This document shows positions 9,283 to 16,462 of a stretch of DNA of 18,052 nt, in pieces. Under the pieces are notes generated by a model. It saw only the letters and a program-made list of their open reading frames with translations. It was not told where the DNA came from and made no database searches. A program made the translations under genes and the position numbers. Source of the stretch: Legionellales bacterium UBA4722 (lineage in GTDB: Bacteria; Pseudomonadota; Gammaproteobacteria; DSM-16500). How positions within the stretch are numbered: the first letter of the stretch is position 1; the number at the start of each line of letters is the position of its first letter. Location: contig DHJK01000057.1 in assembly GCA_002404295.1 (NCBI GenBank), positions 1-18,052 of the forward strand. The letters are read 5' to 3'.

Positions 9283-10242
9283 TTAGTGAGTTTTCAATGA
9301 GTTCTGTGGTTGTGTTAACTCAGGCTGATTGGCAGAAGTATTCTGGTCTTGATTGGCTAGTGATGGGAAAGGAAAGCCCGTCACCGCGTGCCTGCGTGAA
9401 CTTGAAGTAGCGTCAGCATTTTGCTTAAAGGCATCTGGTTTTCTTGTTGTAGGTAAAGAACTCGTAAAAGTCACAGTTGGTTTTAATGAAGGCGCAGTAA
9501 AAGTCACAATTGGACCTGCACCAAAGGAATGTAAAGAAGGATTTACTCCCAAACGTCTTTGTAAAACTAAAGTGGTATTATTTGCATGGTTAGATTTCTT
9601 TTCTATTGTTACTACAGATGACTGCTTCGAGGGAACACTAAAAGTGACAGTATGCTTATCTTTTATCGGAGACTGGGCATCAGATGAATTCTGCGGTAAT
9701 AACTTCTTAAGTGTGCTAAACGCAGTATTTCGAGATATAGTTTGCATGGCTTCATCAGGATAAAAACTGGGCGCCCTATATTGAACCGTTTTTGACGGAG
9801 CAGGTGGGAGAGCAAAAGAATTAAGCGTTTTTTGCATCTTCAATTTATTGTGGAGATACTTCAGATCATCTTCTATTTCTAAGACTACCTTCTCATTTTT
9901 TAAATCTCTATATACAGCAAGCGCCTGCTCCAAGAGTGGAATAGCTGTGGCATATTGTTCTCGTATTGCAAAACATGTAGCTAAATTAGATTGACAAATA
10001 GCAGTACGAAGTGGCTGATGAGGATACCCTATTAAAGCAGATTCTAAAGCTTTTTGAGCATAAATAGTCGCTTTCTTAAATCTATTTTCTTTTTTGTATG
10101 CGCGCACCAAAAGACTATAATGTTTTTCAAAATATTTATGTTTCTCCGCTTCTGAAAAAGCAGGATGTGAAGCATAAAATTGTATTTTCTGTTTTATTGC
10201 AATGACACTTAATTGTTTGCTGGTGTTATTAGAAGACATCAT
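9283..10242 (-). CDS. TPR-repeat protein with low-complexity tail
   Basis: 319 residues; GAGGAA lies about 9 nt before tandem ATG codons at 10242 and 10239. The N-terminal third is helical, with two TPR-like units at about 36-70 (Y..L...Y....F..A...A..AL) and 80-115 (NLATCF...EQYATAIPLLEQAL). The pattern matches kinesin-light-chain-type TPRs, which bind peptides or proteins. From about 145 on, the chain is Ser/Thr/Pro/Gln-rich and probably disordered. It contains three near-copies of a short VTF unit: TVTFSVPSK, IVTFTAPSLK and TVTFTSSLP. No enzyme motif, signal peptide or membrane segment is visible. The next minus-strand gene upstream begins beyond a 258-base gap, so this is probably a separate transcript. 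An adaptor or effector role is inferred from the neighbours only. Confidence 0.8.
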   Translation of the reverse strand: MMSSNNTSKQLSVIAIKQKIQFYASHPAFSEAEKHKYFEKHYSLLVRAYKKENRFKKATIYAQKALESALIGYPHQPLRTAICQSNLATCFAIREQYATAIPLLEQALAVYRDLKNEKVVLEIEDDLKYLHNKLKMQKTLNSFALPPAPSKTVQYRAPSFYPDEAMQTISRNTAFSTLKKLLPQNSSDAQSPIKDKHTVTFSVPSKQSSVVTIEKKSNHANNTTLVLQRRLGVNPSLHSFGAGPIVTFTAPSLKPTVTFTSSLPTTRKPDAFKQNADATSSSRRHAVTGFPFPSLANQDQNTSANQPELTQPQNSLKTH

Positions 10243-10500
10243 CTATTTTTTTCCTCGTTTCATTTTTTATGAATAAAATTTTAGGTGAGTAATTGTATAT
10301 CAAAAGATGCAGAATAAGTAACAATAATACGCACAATAGTGAAATTCATGAATTTTTCTTCAAAATTAATAGGTTATGTGATTATCCAAAAAATTTCATG
10401 TTCTAATCTTCTTAGCGCTCATCTAAAATGTCGATAAAATATCAAAGAGGAAGCAATATGCTCAGTTATACACAGCTAAACCCTAAGAGATTTCAAATAT

Positions 10501-12534
10501 TTATATTTTAAATCTAGGTAAGTGAGCAACTGTATTATGCAATTTCCCAAATCTCGGCATATTATAAGTAATTTTGTCTTCGCCATTTTCAGTGACAACC
10601 ACACCATAAATACGCACTTTATGATTACTAGGCTTGAGTTTAAAGCAATATAGATTTTCAGGAATATCCAGCGCTTTTTTTTCTGAATTAGGAACGAATT
10701 TTCTACCTGTGCCATGTAAACCCGCGTCGCGGCCTTTCTTTAATATAGTAATTAATTCAGGTAATATTTGATAAAAATCACGCTCACCCATCACATCAAT
10801 ACAAGCTTGATAATCAAGACGTGCTTTAATCACTTTCTTTTCAGAAACAACGGAGGTAAATTCATACTCAAATATATTTGCATCTTGAGCATGCATTTCC
10901 GCAGCCTGCTGCTTTGCTAAAATGTCTGCTTTCTTTTTTTCTTCTTCTTCATAACGTTGTTGCTTTAATTTTTTATTATTCAATATCTCATCTTCTGAAA
11001 TACGAATAGTCGGTTCTTTTGTCAGCGTGTCTTTTACTTGTTCTGGTTGAGTATAGATTAGAGATGGAAGACTTGCAGGTAAGGTCGTATAAGGTTCTTC
11101 TCTTTTTGTAGAGCGATCATTAACCTTCCGCGGTTTTTGTTTTTCTAAAATTACATCTTTAGATTTTATATCTGCCACAGAAATTGCGGGTGTAACCGGC
11201 ACTTTTTTTCGTATTTTTTCTAGCAGCTGATCATATTCATCGTGGACTTGTTGCTCCACCGCCTTGGTTTTCTCTGTACTAATCAATTGATCAATGTACA
11301 TTATTCCTGTTGTCACCGCTCTTATCATTAACGCTATTTCATTATCCGTTTTTGCAAGCTCTTCTAGTTTTAAAAGGCAACGATTTAAGGGGATATTGAT
11401 TGTCGTTTGCAATGCTTTGACTGAGTCAATTCTGGCCTTGAGTTCATGTATACGAGACATTCCCTCTTCAAGCAATTTCAAGCTTGGTAATACAGAATAG
11501 CTGTCTTGAAATATAGCACTTCCAAAAGGAAACTTATGCGATATTTCTAAATGATCATAAATCTGTTTAGATAAATTAACAGCATATCCTAATGCATTAT
11601 CTAAGTACATCAAACCTAATTTATATTCATGCTTTTTAAAATACACATCCGCTATTTTGCAACACGCAGCAACAGATGCAATAAACATCTTAAAATAAAC
11701 AGGTTCTGGATAGACATCTTGGTATGCAGAACTAAACATATCATATAAATCAAATGTTGCTTGTAACTCTTCTCCAATAATTTGTTTAAAATATTGAATA
11801 TTGAAAGATTTTATATCATTGATATTACATGCGTAATACTGATTCGCCAAAACTTTTATTAGAGTAGAATATTTTGCGAGAATATTTTCTGCTCCATCAA
11901 GACCCGCAAAAATTGCTGTATTACGTACACTTGAAAAAATAGAAAAGAAAATACGACGTAAAGGTACAGTCTTAACTGCATCATACTGCACTAACCAATA
12001 AAAAGTATCGGCAACAGAAATAACAGCTAAATAACTTAATGCTTCACGCATTTTATCTACATAATCTTTTTTTATTAAACATGTATTGTTTGAAACGTGA
12101 TCTTCAGATATATATAAATGACATTCCATTTCAATCAGAGTTAATCGTCCTCTAGTGATTACAGTCAAGGATAATAATTGATTATGGATAGCATTATATT
12201 CTTCTGTATTGGTAGGAGCCTTCTGCGATTGGATCGAATCGAACATAGACTTTTGTAACTGACCTAAATAAGCTTCTTCTTTTTCAAGATCAGAATATAA
12301 CGCATAAAAATCATCTGCCAATCGGCATTGCAAAACGCGGAAAAGCCATTTTTGTCTATGAGGAATACTATAATAATAAGCACTATAAGGCACACCTGCA
12401 TCATTTGCTTCAACGGTTGGGAGGGTTATTCTGAGTTGGATAGATTTTGTCTCTGTTGCTTGAGAGCCTGAACTAGATAATTTATGCTCTTCACTCTCAA
12501 AAAACCGACTGTACCACGCAGGACTTCTCATCAT
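10501..12534 (-). CDS. 677-residue helical/coiled-coil protein with a compact C-terminal domain, unknown function
   Basis: Tandem ATG codons at 12534 and 12531 follow a strong GGGGTGG site 6 nt upstream. I do not recognise the family. Residues about 55-440 are predominantly helical, with one TPR-like helix pair at 289-323 (A..Y.....Y.LGL.YLDNAL). Residues 445-510 are Pro/Lys/Thr-rich and probably flexible. Residues 516-550 form a highly charged coiled coil of Lys, Glu and Gln (KKLKQQRYEEEEKKK). After that comes a separate compact region, about 570-677. It has a helix (FYQILPELITILKKGRDAG), a GTGRKF turn and an apparent beta sheet (LYCFKLK, KVRIYGVVV, KITYNM). The alternating strands faintly recall RelE/HigB-type folds, but no catalytic pattern can be assigned. 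There is no signal peptide. The 770 bases upstream contain RNA-like structures that could act on this gene. Confidence 0.82.
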   Translation of the reverse strand: MMRSPAWYSRFFESEEHKLSSSGSQATETKSIQLRITLPTVEANDAGVPYSAYYYSIPHRQKWLFRVLQCRLADDFYALYSDLEKEEAYLGQLQKSMFDSIQSQKAPTNTEEYNAIHNQLLSLTVITRGRLTLIEMECHLYISEDHVSNNTCLIKKDYVDKMREALSYLAVISVADTFYWLVQYDAVKTVPLRRIFFSIFSSVRNTAIFAGLDGAENILAKYSTLIKVLANQYYACNINDIKSFNIQYFKQIIGEELQATFDLYDMFSSAYQDVYPEPVYFKMFIASVAACCKIADVYFKKHEYKLGLMYLDNALGYAVNLSKQIYDHLEISHKFPFGSAIFQDSYSVLPSLKLLEEGMSRIHELKARIDSVKALQTTINIPLNRCLLKLEELAKTDNEIALMIRAVTTGIMYIDQLISTEKTKAVEQQVHDEYDQLLEKIRKKVPVTPAISVADIKSKDVILEKQKPRKVNDRSTKREEPYTTLPASLPSLIYTQPEQVKDTLTKEPTIRISEDEILNNKKLKQQRYEEEEKKKADILAKQQAAEMHAQDANIFEYEFTSVVSEKKVIKARLDYQACIDVMGERDFYQILPELITILKKGRDAGLHGTGRKFVPNSEKKALDIPENLYCFKLKPSNHKVRIYGVVVTENGEDKITYNMPRFGKLHNTVAHLPRFKI

Positions 12535-12767
12535 GTCACACCACCCCTATAGATATTTTTTTACATATTAGCCGAAATGTGTTTAATGTGGAACTATTTA
12601 TGCATGGCTATAGAAATCTTTCATCTGACATTGCAGTCATTCACGATATTATTCATTATCAAAAGTGAACTGCCTATTGTTAACGATTTCTTACTATTAT
12701 CTCTAATTTTCAAGGTATCTTAATCTGTAGTATTGGGGCGCTTCAAAAGAAGCTCAGCAACGAAACG

Positions 12768-12846
12768 AGCTAGAAAAAACCAACCCTACGTGTAACGTCG
12801 TAAAGAGGTATGTACCAGTCTCGTCGGGCGTTGGTTATTTCGAGCT
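12768..12846. repeat. 17-bp imperfect inverted repeat with 45-base loop
   Basis: The left arm, AGCTAGAAAAAACCAAC (12768-12784), matches the reverse complement of the right arm (12830-12846) at 15 of 17 positions. The two mismatches are not wobble pairs on either strand, so the coding strand cannot be told from them. The arm ends AACCAAC/GTTGGTT superficially resemble integron attC core sites but break the consensus. Confidence 0.7.
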
Positions 12847-12909
12847 AATGTTAGAACCTAAAATCCAGGAAGAACATCAACCAATGAGATCGATGCGTAA
12901 GTAGCAACA

Positions 12910-12941
12910 ATAAAGGCCCTTTTAAACAAAAGGGGCTTTAT
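12910..12941. terminator. Terminator-like hairpin
   Basis: ATAAAGGCCCTTTT, a 4-base loop AAAC, then AAAAGGGGCTTTAT: a 14-bp stem with one internal mismatch. The A-rich left flank and T-rich right flank would suit a bidirectional intrinsic terminator. It could end a plus-strand RNA from about 12734, or catch minus-strand read-through from upstream. Confidence 0.55.
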
Positions 12942-13003
12942 CATAGTAATGAATTATTCGTCATTATTGAATCTCCACCTAATCTTAAAACTGCAGCTAA
13001 ATT

Positions 13004-13057
13004 AAAAAAGATTTGATATCGCGACACTAGGAAGTTGCCTGTCCTAGCGTCGCGATA
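13004..13057 (-). terminator. Strong terminator hairpin on the minus strand
   Basis: The arms 13017-13031 and 13043-13057 form a 15-bp GC-rich stem with an 11-base loop. In minus-strand RNA the single non-Watson-Crick position is a G-U wobble; on the plus strand it is an A-C mismatch. On the minus strand the stem is followed, after 8 bases, by a run of six T (13009 down to 13004). It lies about 250 bases downstream of the PnuC-like gene and 470 upstream of the 677-residue gene. Confidence 0.55.
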
Positions 13058-13077
13058 AAGTGGCCGCTAAGACAGGC
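13037..13077 (-). promoter_or_regulatory. Alternative hairpin sharing an arm with the terminator (attenuator-like)
   Basis: GCCTGTCCTAGCG (13037-13049) pairs with 13065-13077 over 13 bp, fully paired with one G-U wobble in minus-strand RNA, across a 15-base loop. The arm overlaps the upper arm of the terminator at 13043-13049, so the two stems exclude each other, and this one would form first in minus-strand transcription. That is antiterminator geometry. The alternative is the end of a lost insertion sequence, since transposase-binding ends can carry such repeated GC-rich sites. Confidence 0.35.
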
Positions 13078-13308
13078 GAATAATGCGAATGATAATAATT
13101 TCAAGAAGTTGAGAGATATGAACGGATATAACAGCACCTACAGAAGTATTCTGTAATCGTGTAGAAAATAAGTGTGTGTTATTTCGATAGTTCATAATTC
13201 ATTATTTCACAATTTAGTCAAAAATAATACTAATATTTTCAGTTTATAGGATATGTGGTTATTTCGCAATTTTTTTGTAGGCGCGAGCGGAAATATATTC
13301 ATTAGTAG

Positions 13309-13881
13309 CTACGTAGCTAATAACCGCTTATTTGCTAAGTAAGCATCCACTACAAATATAAGAGATATGAGTTGCTGAATCATGAGTAGATTATAGCCTT
13401 CGAGACCCATAAGCATGGCGCAACTCACATTACCTAAAATAAACCATAAATAGCCTTGTGGATTTTGTTTTGCTAATTGGTATGTTCCAATTAGGAACCC
13501 AGCAGCAATTCCAAGTTCCAGTATCTGGCTTATTGACGTGATACCACCAAAATTATATAAGCTTAGCCCTAAGCCAGCAACGACGGCTAGATTAGAAAGC
13601 CAATTAAGCCAAAAAGGTTCTTTTCCGCGTCCACGCAATGCAATGCAAAGGCCAATCAGCATTGATGGTGCAGCCCCTGCTTCTACAGCAGCAGCTATCC
13701 AATTATCTTTTACAATAAAAACAATAACCCATGCAGGCAAAGCAATGAGATAAACTGTCCATGCCAAAATAAGCCATTTTCTCTTGTCTTGAGTGTTGCT
13801 CGTTCGCTCAGCCATTGAGAAAAATATTTTATTAAGAAGATAAAATAGCGCGCCCCACAATTGAAGAAATAAGTTAATCAT
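13309..13881 (-). CDS. Small multi-pass membrane protein, PnuC-like
   Basis: The ATG at 13879-13881 has a fine GAGGTG site 5 nt upstream and gives 190 residues starting MINLFLQLW. An in-frame ATG at 13917 would add 12 residues but has no such site. Several hydrophobic segments alternate with short loops (about 4-20, 37-57, 70-83, 94-108, 116-132 and 143-185 in the short form), suggesting six or so membrane helices in the inner membrane. The C-terminal part, KQNPQGYLWFILGNVSCAML through MIQQLISLIFVVDAYLANKR, resembles the last helices of PnuC-type nicotinamide-vitamin transporters. The diagnostic substrate residues cannot be confirmed by eye, so the family is a moderate guess. No NAD-salvage gene is nearby. 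It stands alone between gene-free stretches. Confidence 0.75.
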   Translation of the reverse strand: MINLFLQLWGALFYLLNKIFFSMAERTSNTQDKRKWLILAWTVYLIALPAWVIVFIVKDNWIAAAVEAGAAPSMLIGLCIALRGRGKEPFWLNWLSNLAVVAGLGLSLYNFGGITSISQILELGIAAGFLIGTYQLAKQNPQGYLWFILGNVSCAMLMGLEGYNLLMIQQLISLIFVVDAYLANKRLLAT

Positions 13882-14031
13882 ATTTGCACCTCGAATAAAT
13901 AAACTACCCCGATTCATCAGCGAATTTGAATCAAAAAATCATTATCTGTTATAAGTAAACTGATATTGGCTTATAGCTTCATCAAGCTGGTGGATTGATA
14001 TTTTTTTATTAAAAAAATTTAAATGCCTAAC

Positions 14032-14046
14032 GGGGGAGGCGGAGGG
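14032..14046 (+). repeat. G-rich run, possible two-tetrad G-quadruplex
   Basis: GGGGGAGGCGGAGGG contains four G runs separated by single bases, within strongly AT-rich sequence. It could fold as a two-layer quadruplex on the plus strand or simply be a purine tract. It runs straight into the dyad GTTAT-tcg-ATAAC (14046-14058). Confidence 0.35.
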
Positions 14047-14229
14047 TTATTCGATAACGCTTGGATTAATATGATATATTGCATGATATTCTCATGTGTA
14101 ATTGCATTTATGACTCGCAGGAGTATAGCAGCAGCAATATATTTAAGTCAATAAATGTCTATAAAAACAACGCGGCTTAATGCTTTTTTAATTATTAAAA
14201 TGGTACTATATCGCTATTGGCAATACACC

Positions 14230-14245
14230 TATGCGAGTATGCGAG
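14230..14245 (+). repeat. Tandem 8-bp direct repeat
   Basis: TATGCGAG occurs twice head to tail, ending 40 bases before the ATG of the dehydrogenase pseudogene. The position would suit a regulator site, but no cognate protein is known. Confidence 0.4.
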
Positions 14246-14285
14246 CGCTGCAACGTTTGAAAATGTAATAATATGAGGGGTGGTA

Positions 14286-15051
14286 ATGCAACTTATAAAT
14301 AAAAATGCAATTGTAACGGGTGGCAGCCAAGGAATTGGCAAGGGTATTGCTATTGCATTAGCTCAGGCGGGAGCTGATGTCCTCATCCAATATAATTCTT
14401 CCAAAGATAAAGCTCTTGCCACTGTCGATGAGATAAGAAAACTTGGACGAAAGAGTTTTGCTATTCAAGCGGATTTTAGGGAAAATGGTGCGCCTGAATT
14501 ATTTTCTTAATTCAGTTATTAGTAAATTTAATATGATTGATATTCTTGTTAATAGCGCTGCAGCTTATGATCGAGGCCCAATCCTTGGATTGACACAGGA
14601 ACAATTCTCTTTGATGCAGAAGGTTAATGTTGAAGTACCATTTAGATTAATTCAAGGTATAGCCCGCCACCTAATTGAGCGAAAATCAGCAGGCAGCATA
14701 ATAAATATTTCTTCTATTTCAGGTATAGCACCATCTATTGGGAGCTGCTTGAATTCCTGTTCGAAAGCAGGATTAAATATGTTGACTAGATGCGCAGCTT
14801 TGGAATTAGCACCTTACCAAATACGCGTCAATGGAATTGCTCTGGGTACAACGGATACAGAATCAAATTTTTCATTCAAAGAACAAGACCCGATTGGTTG
14901 GAAAAAAATGATTGATGATATTCCATTAAAACGTGTTGGACATCCGGATGATTACGCTGGACTTGTTGTGCTATTAGCTTCTGATGCTTCTAGCTGGATG
15001 ACAGGTGTTACTATTGCTTTTGATGGTGGAAAAACAATAAGTACTGCATGA
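14286..15051 (+). pseudogene. Short-chain dehydrogenase/reductase, frameshifted and active-site-defective
   Basis: The ATG at 14286 follows GAGGGG by 5 nt and starts MQLINKNAIVTGGSQGIG, with the Rossmann TGxxxGIG signature; a GTG at 14280 is a less likely start. The frame stops at 14508-14510. Homology continues in the +1 frame from about 14506 (LNSVISKFNMIDILVNSAAA) to the stop at 15049-15051. Removing one T from the TTTT run at 14502-14505 restores one classical SDR frame of about 254 codons. The remaining sequence is also degraded. The NNAG motif reads NSAAA, and the catalytic YxxxK reads NSCSK, with Asn (14752-14754) for Tyr, one base from a Tyr codon. The C-terminal WMTGVTIAFDGG motif is intact. 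The family makes NAD(P)-dependent oxidoreductases such as 3-oxoacyl-ACP reductase; this copy is probably inactive. A sequencing error could explain the frameshift but not the Tyr loss. Confidence 0.8.
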
Positions 15052-15080
15052 ACTTAATATTACAATAACAAACTAAAGGC

Positions 15081-15106
15081 AGGCATCAGTTACGATGCTT
15101 TATTTT
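15081..15106 (+). terminator. Intrinsic terminator after the dehydrogenase pseudogene
   Basis: AGGCATC-agttac-GATGCTT forms a 7-bp stem counting one G-U pair, followed by TATTTTAATA. It lies 30 bases past the stop codon at 15051. The stem is short, so strength is uncertain. Confidence 0.45.
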
Positions 15107-15113
15107 AATATAG

Positions 15114-15140
15114 CCTAGAGGGCTGACAGATCCCTCTAGG
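15114..15140. terminator. Perfect hairpin between convergent genes
   Basis: CCTAGAGGG, a 9-base loop CTGACAGAT, then CCCTCTAGG: a perfect 9-bp stem between the convergent dehydrogenase and MerR genes. On the minus strand it follows the MerR stop by 20 bases and is trailed by TATATTAAAAT, a modest U tract. It probably terminates the MerR transcript, perhaps both. Confidence 0.6.
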
Positions 15141-15160
15141 GTATACGATACTAATCCAAA

Positions 15161-16216
15161 CTACTTTGCATGCGTAGTGAGGGCTTGGCTAATCCAACTG
15201 ATTGCCTCTGGATTAAACATCAACTTGACGTGCATTCGCTTTGCCAATTCCTGCACTGATGGCATTGCTTTAGATCCTGTTGACTCTTTTGTTAGCTCAT
15301 CATCTTGTTTCGCAATTTCTTGCCATAGTATCATCCCAATGGCTAATGGCCGACAGACACTTGAAAAATGGTCATCAATTAATCCTGTCCATTGTTCTGC
15401 AACTTTTTTCCCTACTTTGCCCTGTGGATCAGATTTTACATTTTCCACGATAGTATCATACAGCGAATTCCAGCGTTTCAACCAATAAGATACATGAGCA
15501 CGACTAAACCAATTAATTGCTTCGGGAGTCGCTTGTAAACTAGATAATTTACCCGATTGAAGACTGGCAAGAATGCTGGCGCCAAGCTTCATCTGTTGAG
15601 CAGTTTGCGCTTTCAATTTTTTAGCAAAGTCATGCGTAAAACGTACTACTCGCTCACCGTCGGGGCCTGCGGGGTCACCTAATTCATTATTATTAACCTG
15701 TTCAGTTATTTTATCCTGCATCGCAAATTCTTCTGGAAACTGCTCATAAAGAAACAGGTACTCTTCAAATTGTGATTCATTTAATTCTTGACCCGCCCAT
15801 GTTTTTTTCAATTTATCTCTCAGATTTTCTGACATACGATACCCCTCAATCAACGTTGTTAAATCATTCCAATTAGGAGTCTCGGACGGCGAAAGACGTT
15901 TAAGAATACCGCCCAGTGCATCATTCACTTGCTGCAAATGAGCACTTTGTTCTTTGAGCACTTGCTGCTGCGCTTGAAGATGGGCATAGATATTATGGTG
16001 TTTTTGCAAGATAGACTTTACAGTGCTTAAGTTAAATCCAAAGTATCTTAAGGCTATAATCTGCTGCAATGTTGCCAAATCTTTCGCTGTATAACAACGA
16101 TAACCATTTTCAGAACGATAAGATGGCTTTAGCAAACCAATCTTGTCGTAATGTCGTAACATCCGCACAGATGTTTGGGTCAAATCACTGATTTCTTTTA
16201 TACGCCATTCTGTCAT
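15161..16216 (-). CDS. MerR-family transcriptional regulator, TipAL-like
   Basis: 351 residues; AAGGAG lies about 8 nt before the ATG. Residues 3-72 are a clear MerR winged-helix domain: the recognition helix region SVRMLRHYDKIGLLKPSYR, then the wing NGYRCYTAKDL and the LRYFGFNLSTVKSIL helix. A dimerisation helix with many Gln and Leu follows at about 75-110. The C-terminal 220 residues are helical and Trp-rich (WAGQEL, NWFSRAH, SYWLKRW, QWTGLIDDHF), resembling a duplicated or extended TipAS-type ligand domain. No Cys pattern for metal or Fe-S binding is seen, so a drug-like or hydrophobic ligand is more likely. Such regulators twist a long-spacer promoter to activate it. The gene's own upstream region has exactly that layout (16238-16268), implying autoregulation. 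The divergent shikimate-kinase-like gene could be a second target. Confidence 0.9.
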   Translation of the reverse strand: MTEWRIKEISDLTQTSVRMLRHYDKIGLLKPSYRSENGYRCYTAKDLATLQQIIALRYFGFNLSTVKSILQKHHNIYAHLQAQQQVLKEQSAHLQQVNDALGGILKRLSPSETPNWNDLTTLIEGYRMSENLRDKLKKTWAGQELNESQFEEYLFLYEQFPEEFAMQDKITEQVNNNELGDPAGPDGERVVRFTHDFAKKLKAQTAQQMKLGASILASLQSGKLSSLQATPEAINWFSRAHVSYWLKRWNSLYDTIVENVKSDPQGKVGKKVAEQWTGLIDDHFSSVCRPLAIGMILWQEIAKQDDELTKESTGSKAMPSVQELAKRMHVKLMFNPEAISWISQALTTHAK

Positions 16217-16237
16217 TCGAGGCTCCTTTCAACCTTG

Positions 16238-16268
16238 AGGATAGAGGATGACACAATGTCAGGGTCAA
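16238..16268 (-). promoter_or_regulatory. MerR-type promoter with 19-bp spacer and central operator
   Basis: On the minus strand: -35 TTGACC (16268-16263), a 19-base spacer, then -10 TATCCT (16243-16238), upstream of the MerR ATG at 16216. The spacer contains a perfect dyad, TGACA-ttg-TGTCA (16261-16249). A 19-bp spacer with the operator inside it is the hallmark of MerR-activated promoters. Confidence 0.8.
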
Positions 16269-16462
16269 TAGATAATTTAAAGAAATTTTTAATCTCGTGA
16301 GATCCAACATATTATTACAGTATTTTTGCTAATTGTGGATAAGAGAATAGCGCATGCTGGATATAAAATGACCATAAACGTCATGGATTCTGGGTTCTAA
16401 AAGTATTCCATGCTATTATTTTGCAATTGATTTATTGAGTATTAATCTAGGGAACCTAAAAC

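Larger units (their letters stand above)
12734..12941 (+). ncRNA. Possible structured RNA, family unknown
   Basis: Starting at GGGGCG (12734), the plus strand can fold throughout. There is a small CTTC-aaaa-GAAG hairpin, then AGCTC...GAGCT, then a 17-bp stem (12768-12784 with 12830-12846, 15 of 17 paired). That stem encloses CCTACG/CGTCGGG pairing plus two tiny hairpins, ACGT-gta-ACGT and GGTA-tg-TACC. A terminator-like hairpin closes the unit at 12941. No promoter is clear. It is not tmRNA, 6S, SRP or RNase P RNA by any motif I can see. It could also be a decayed mobile element, and either strand could be the transcript. Confidence 0.3.
12535..13308. other. Long gene-free stretch with several strong inverted repeats
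   Basis: These 774 bases hold no open frame of note. They contain the 12768-12846 stem, the 12910-12941 hairpin and the GC-rich three-arm block at 13017-13077, all described separately. The remainder (12541-12730 and 13081-13308) is AT-rich without recognisable content, apart from an ATG at 13118 that opens only 12 codons. Confidence 0.6.
13882..14285. other. Intergenic region between divergent genes
   Basis: These 404 bases separate the PnuC-like gene (minus) from the dehydrogenase pseudogene (plus). The region holds a T7-att-A7 dyad (14001-14017), a G-rich run (14032-14046), a GTTAT-tcg-ATAAC dyad (14046-14058) and a tandem octamer (14230-14245). No convincing promoter pair was found, and no coding frame. 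Confidence 0.5.

Noticed and set aside
9353..9763. Forward frame of 136 codons
   Set aside because: Antisense to the TPR gene, whose frame has sensible TPR motifs and a good ribosome site.
12768..12846. Integron attC site
   Set aside because: Arms AACCAAC and GTTGGTT do not fit RYYYAAC/GTTRRRY, the stem extends well beyond the core boxes, and there is no cassette or integrase.
13118..13156. 12-codon open frame as a leader peptide
   Set aside because: GAGAG before the ATG is weak, no run of regulatory codons is present, and the nearby attenuator-like hairpins favour the opposite strand.
14443..15051. Separate gene starting at ATG 14443
   Set aside because: The first 20 or so codons overlap the real SDR frame out of phase and are not SDR-like. 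The homology resumes only near 14506, so this is the second half of a frameshifted gene.
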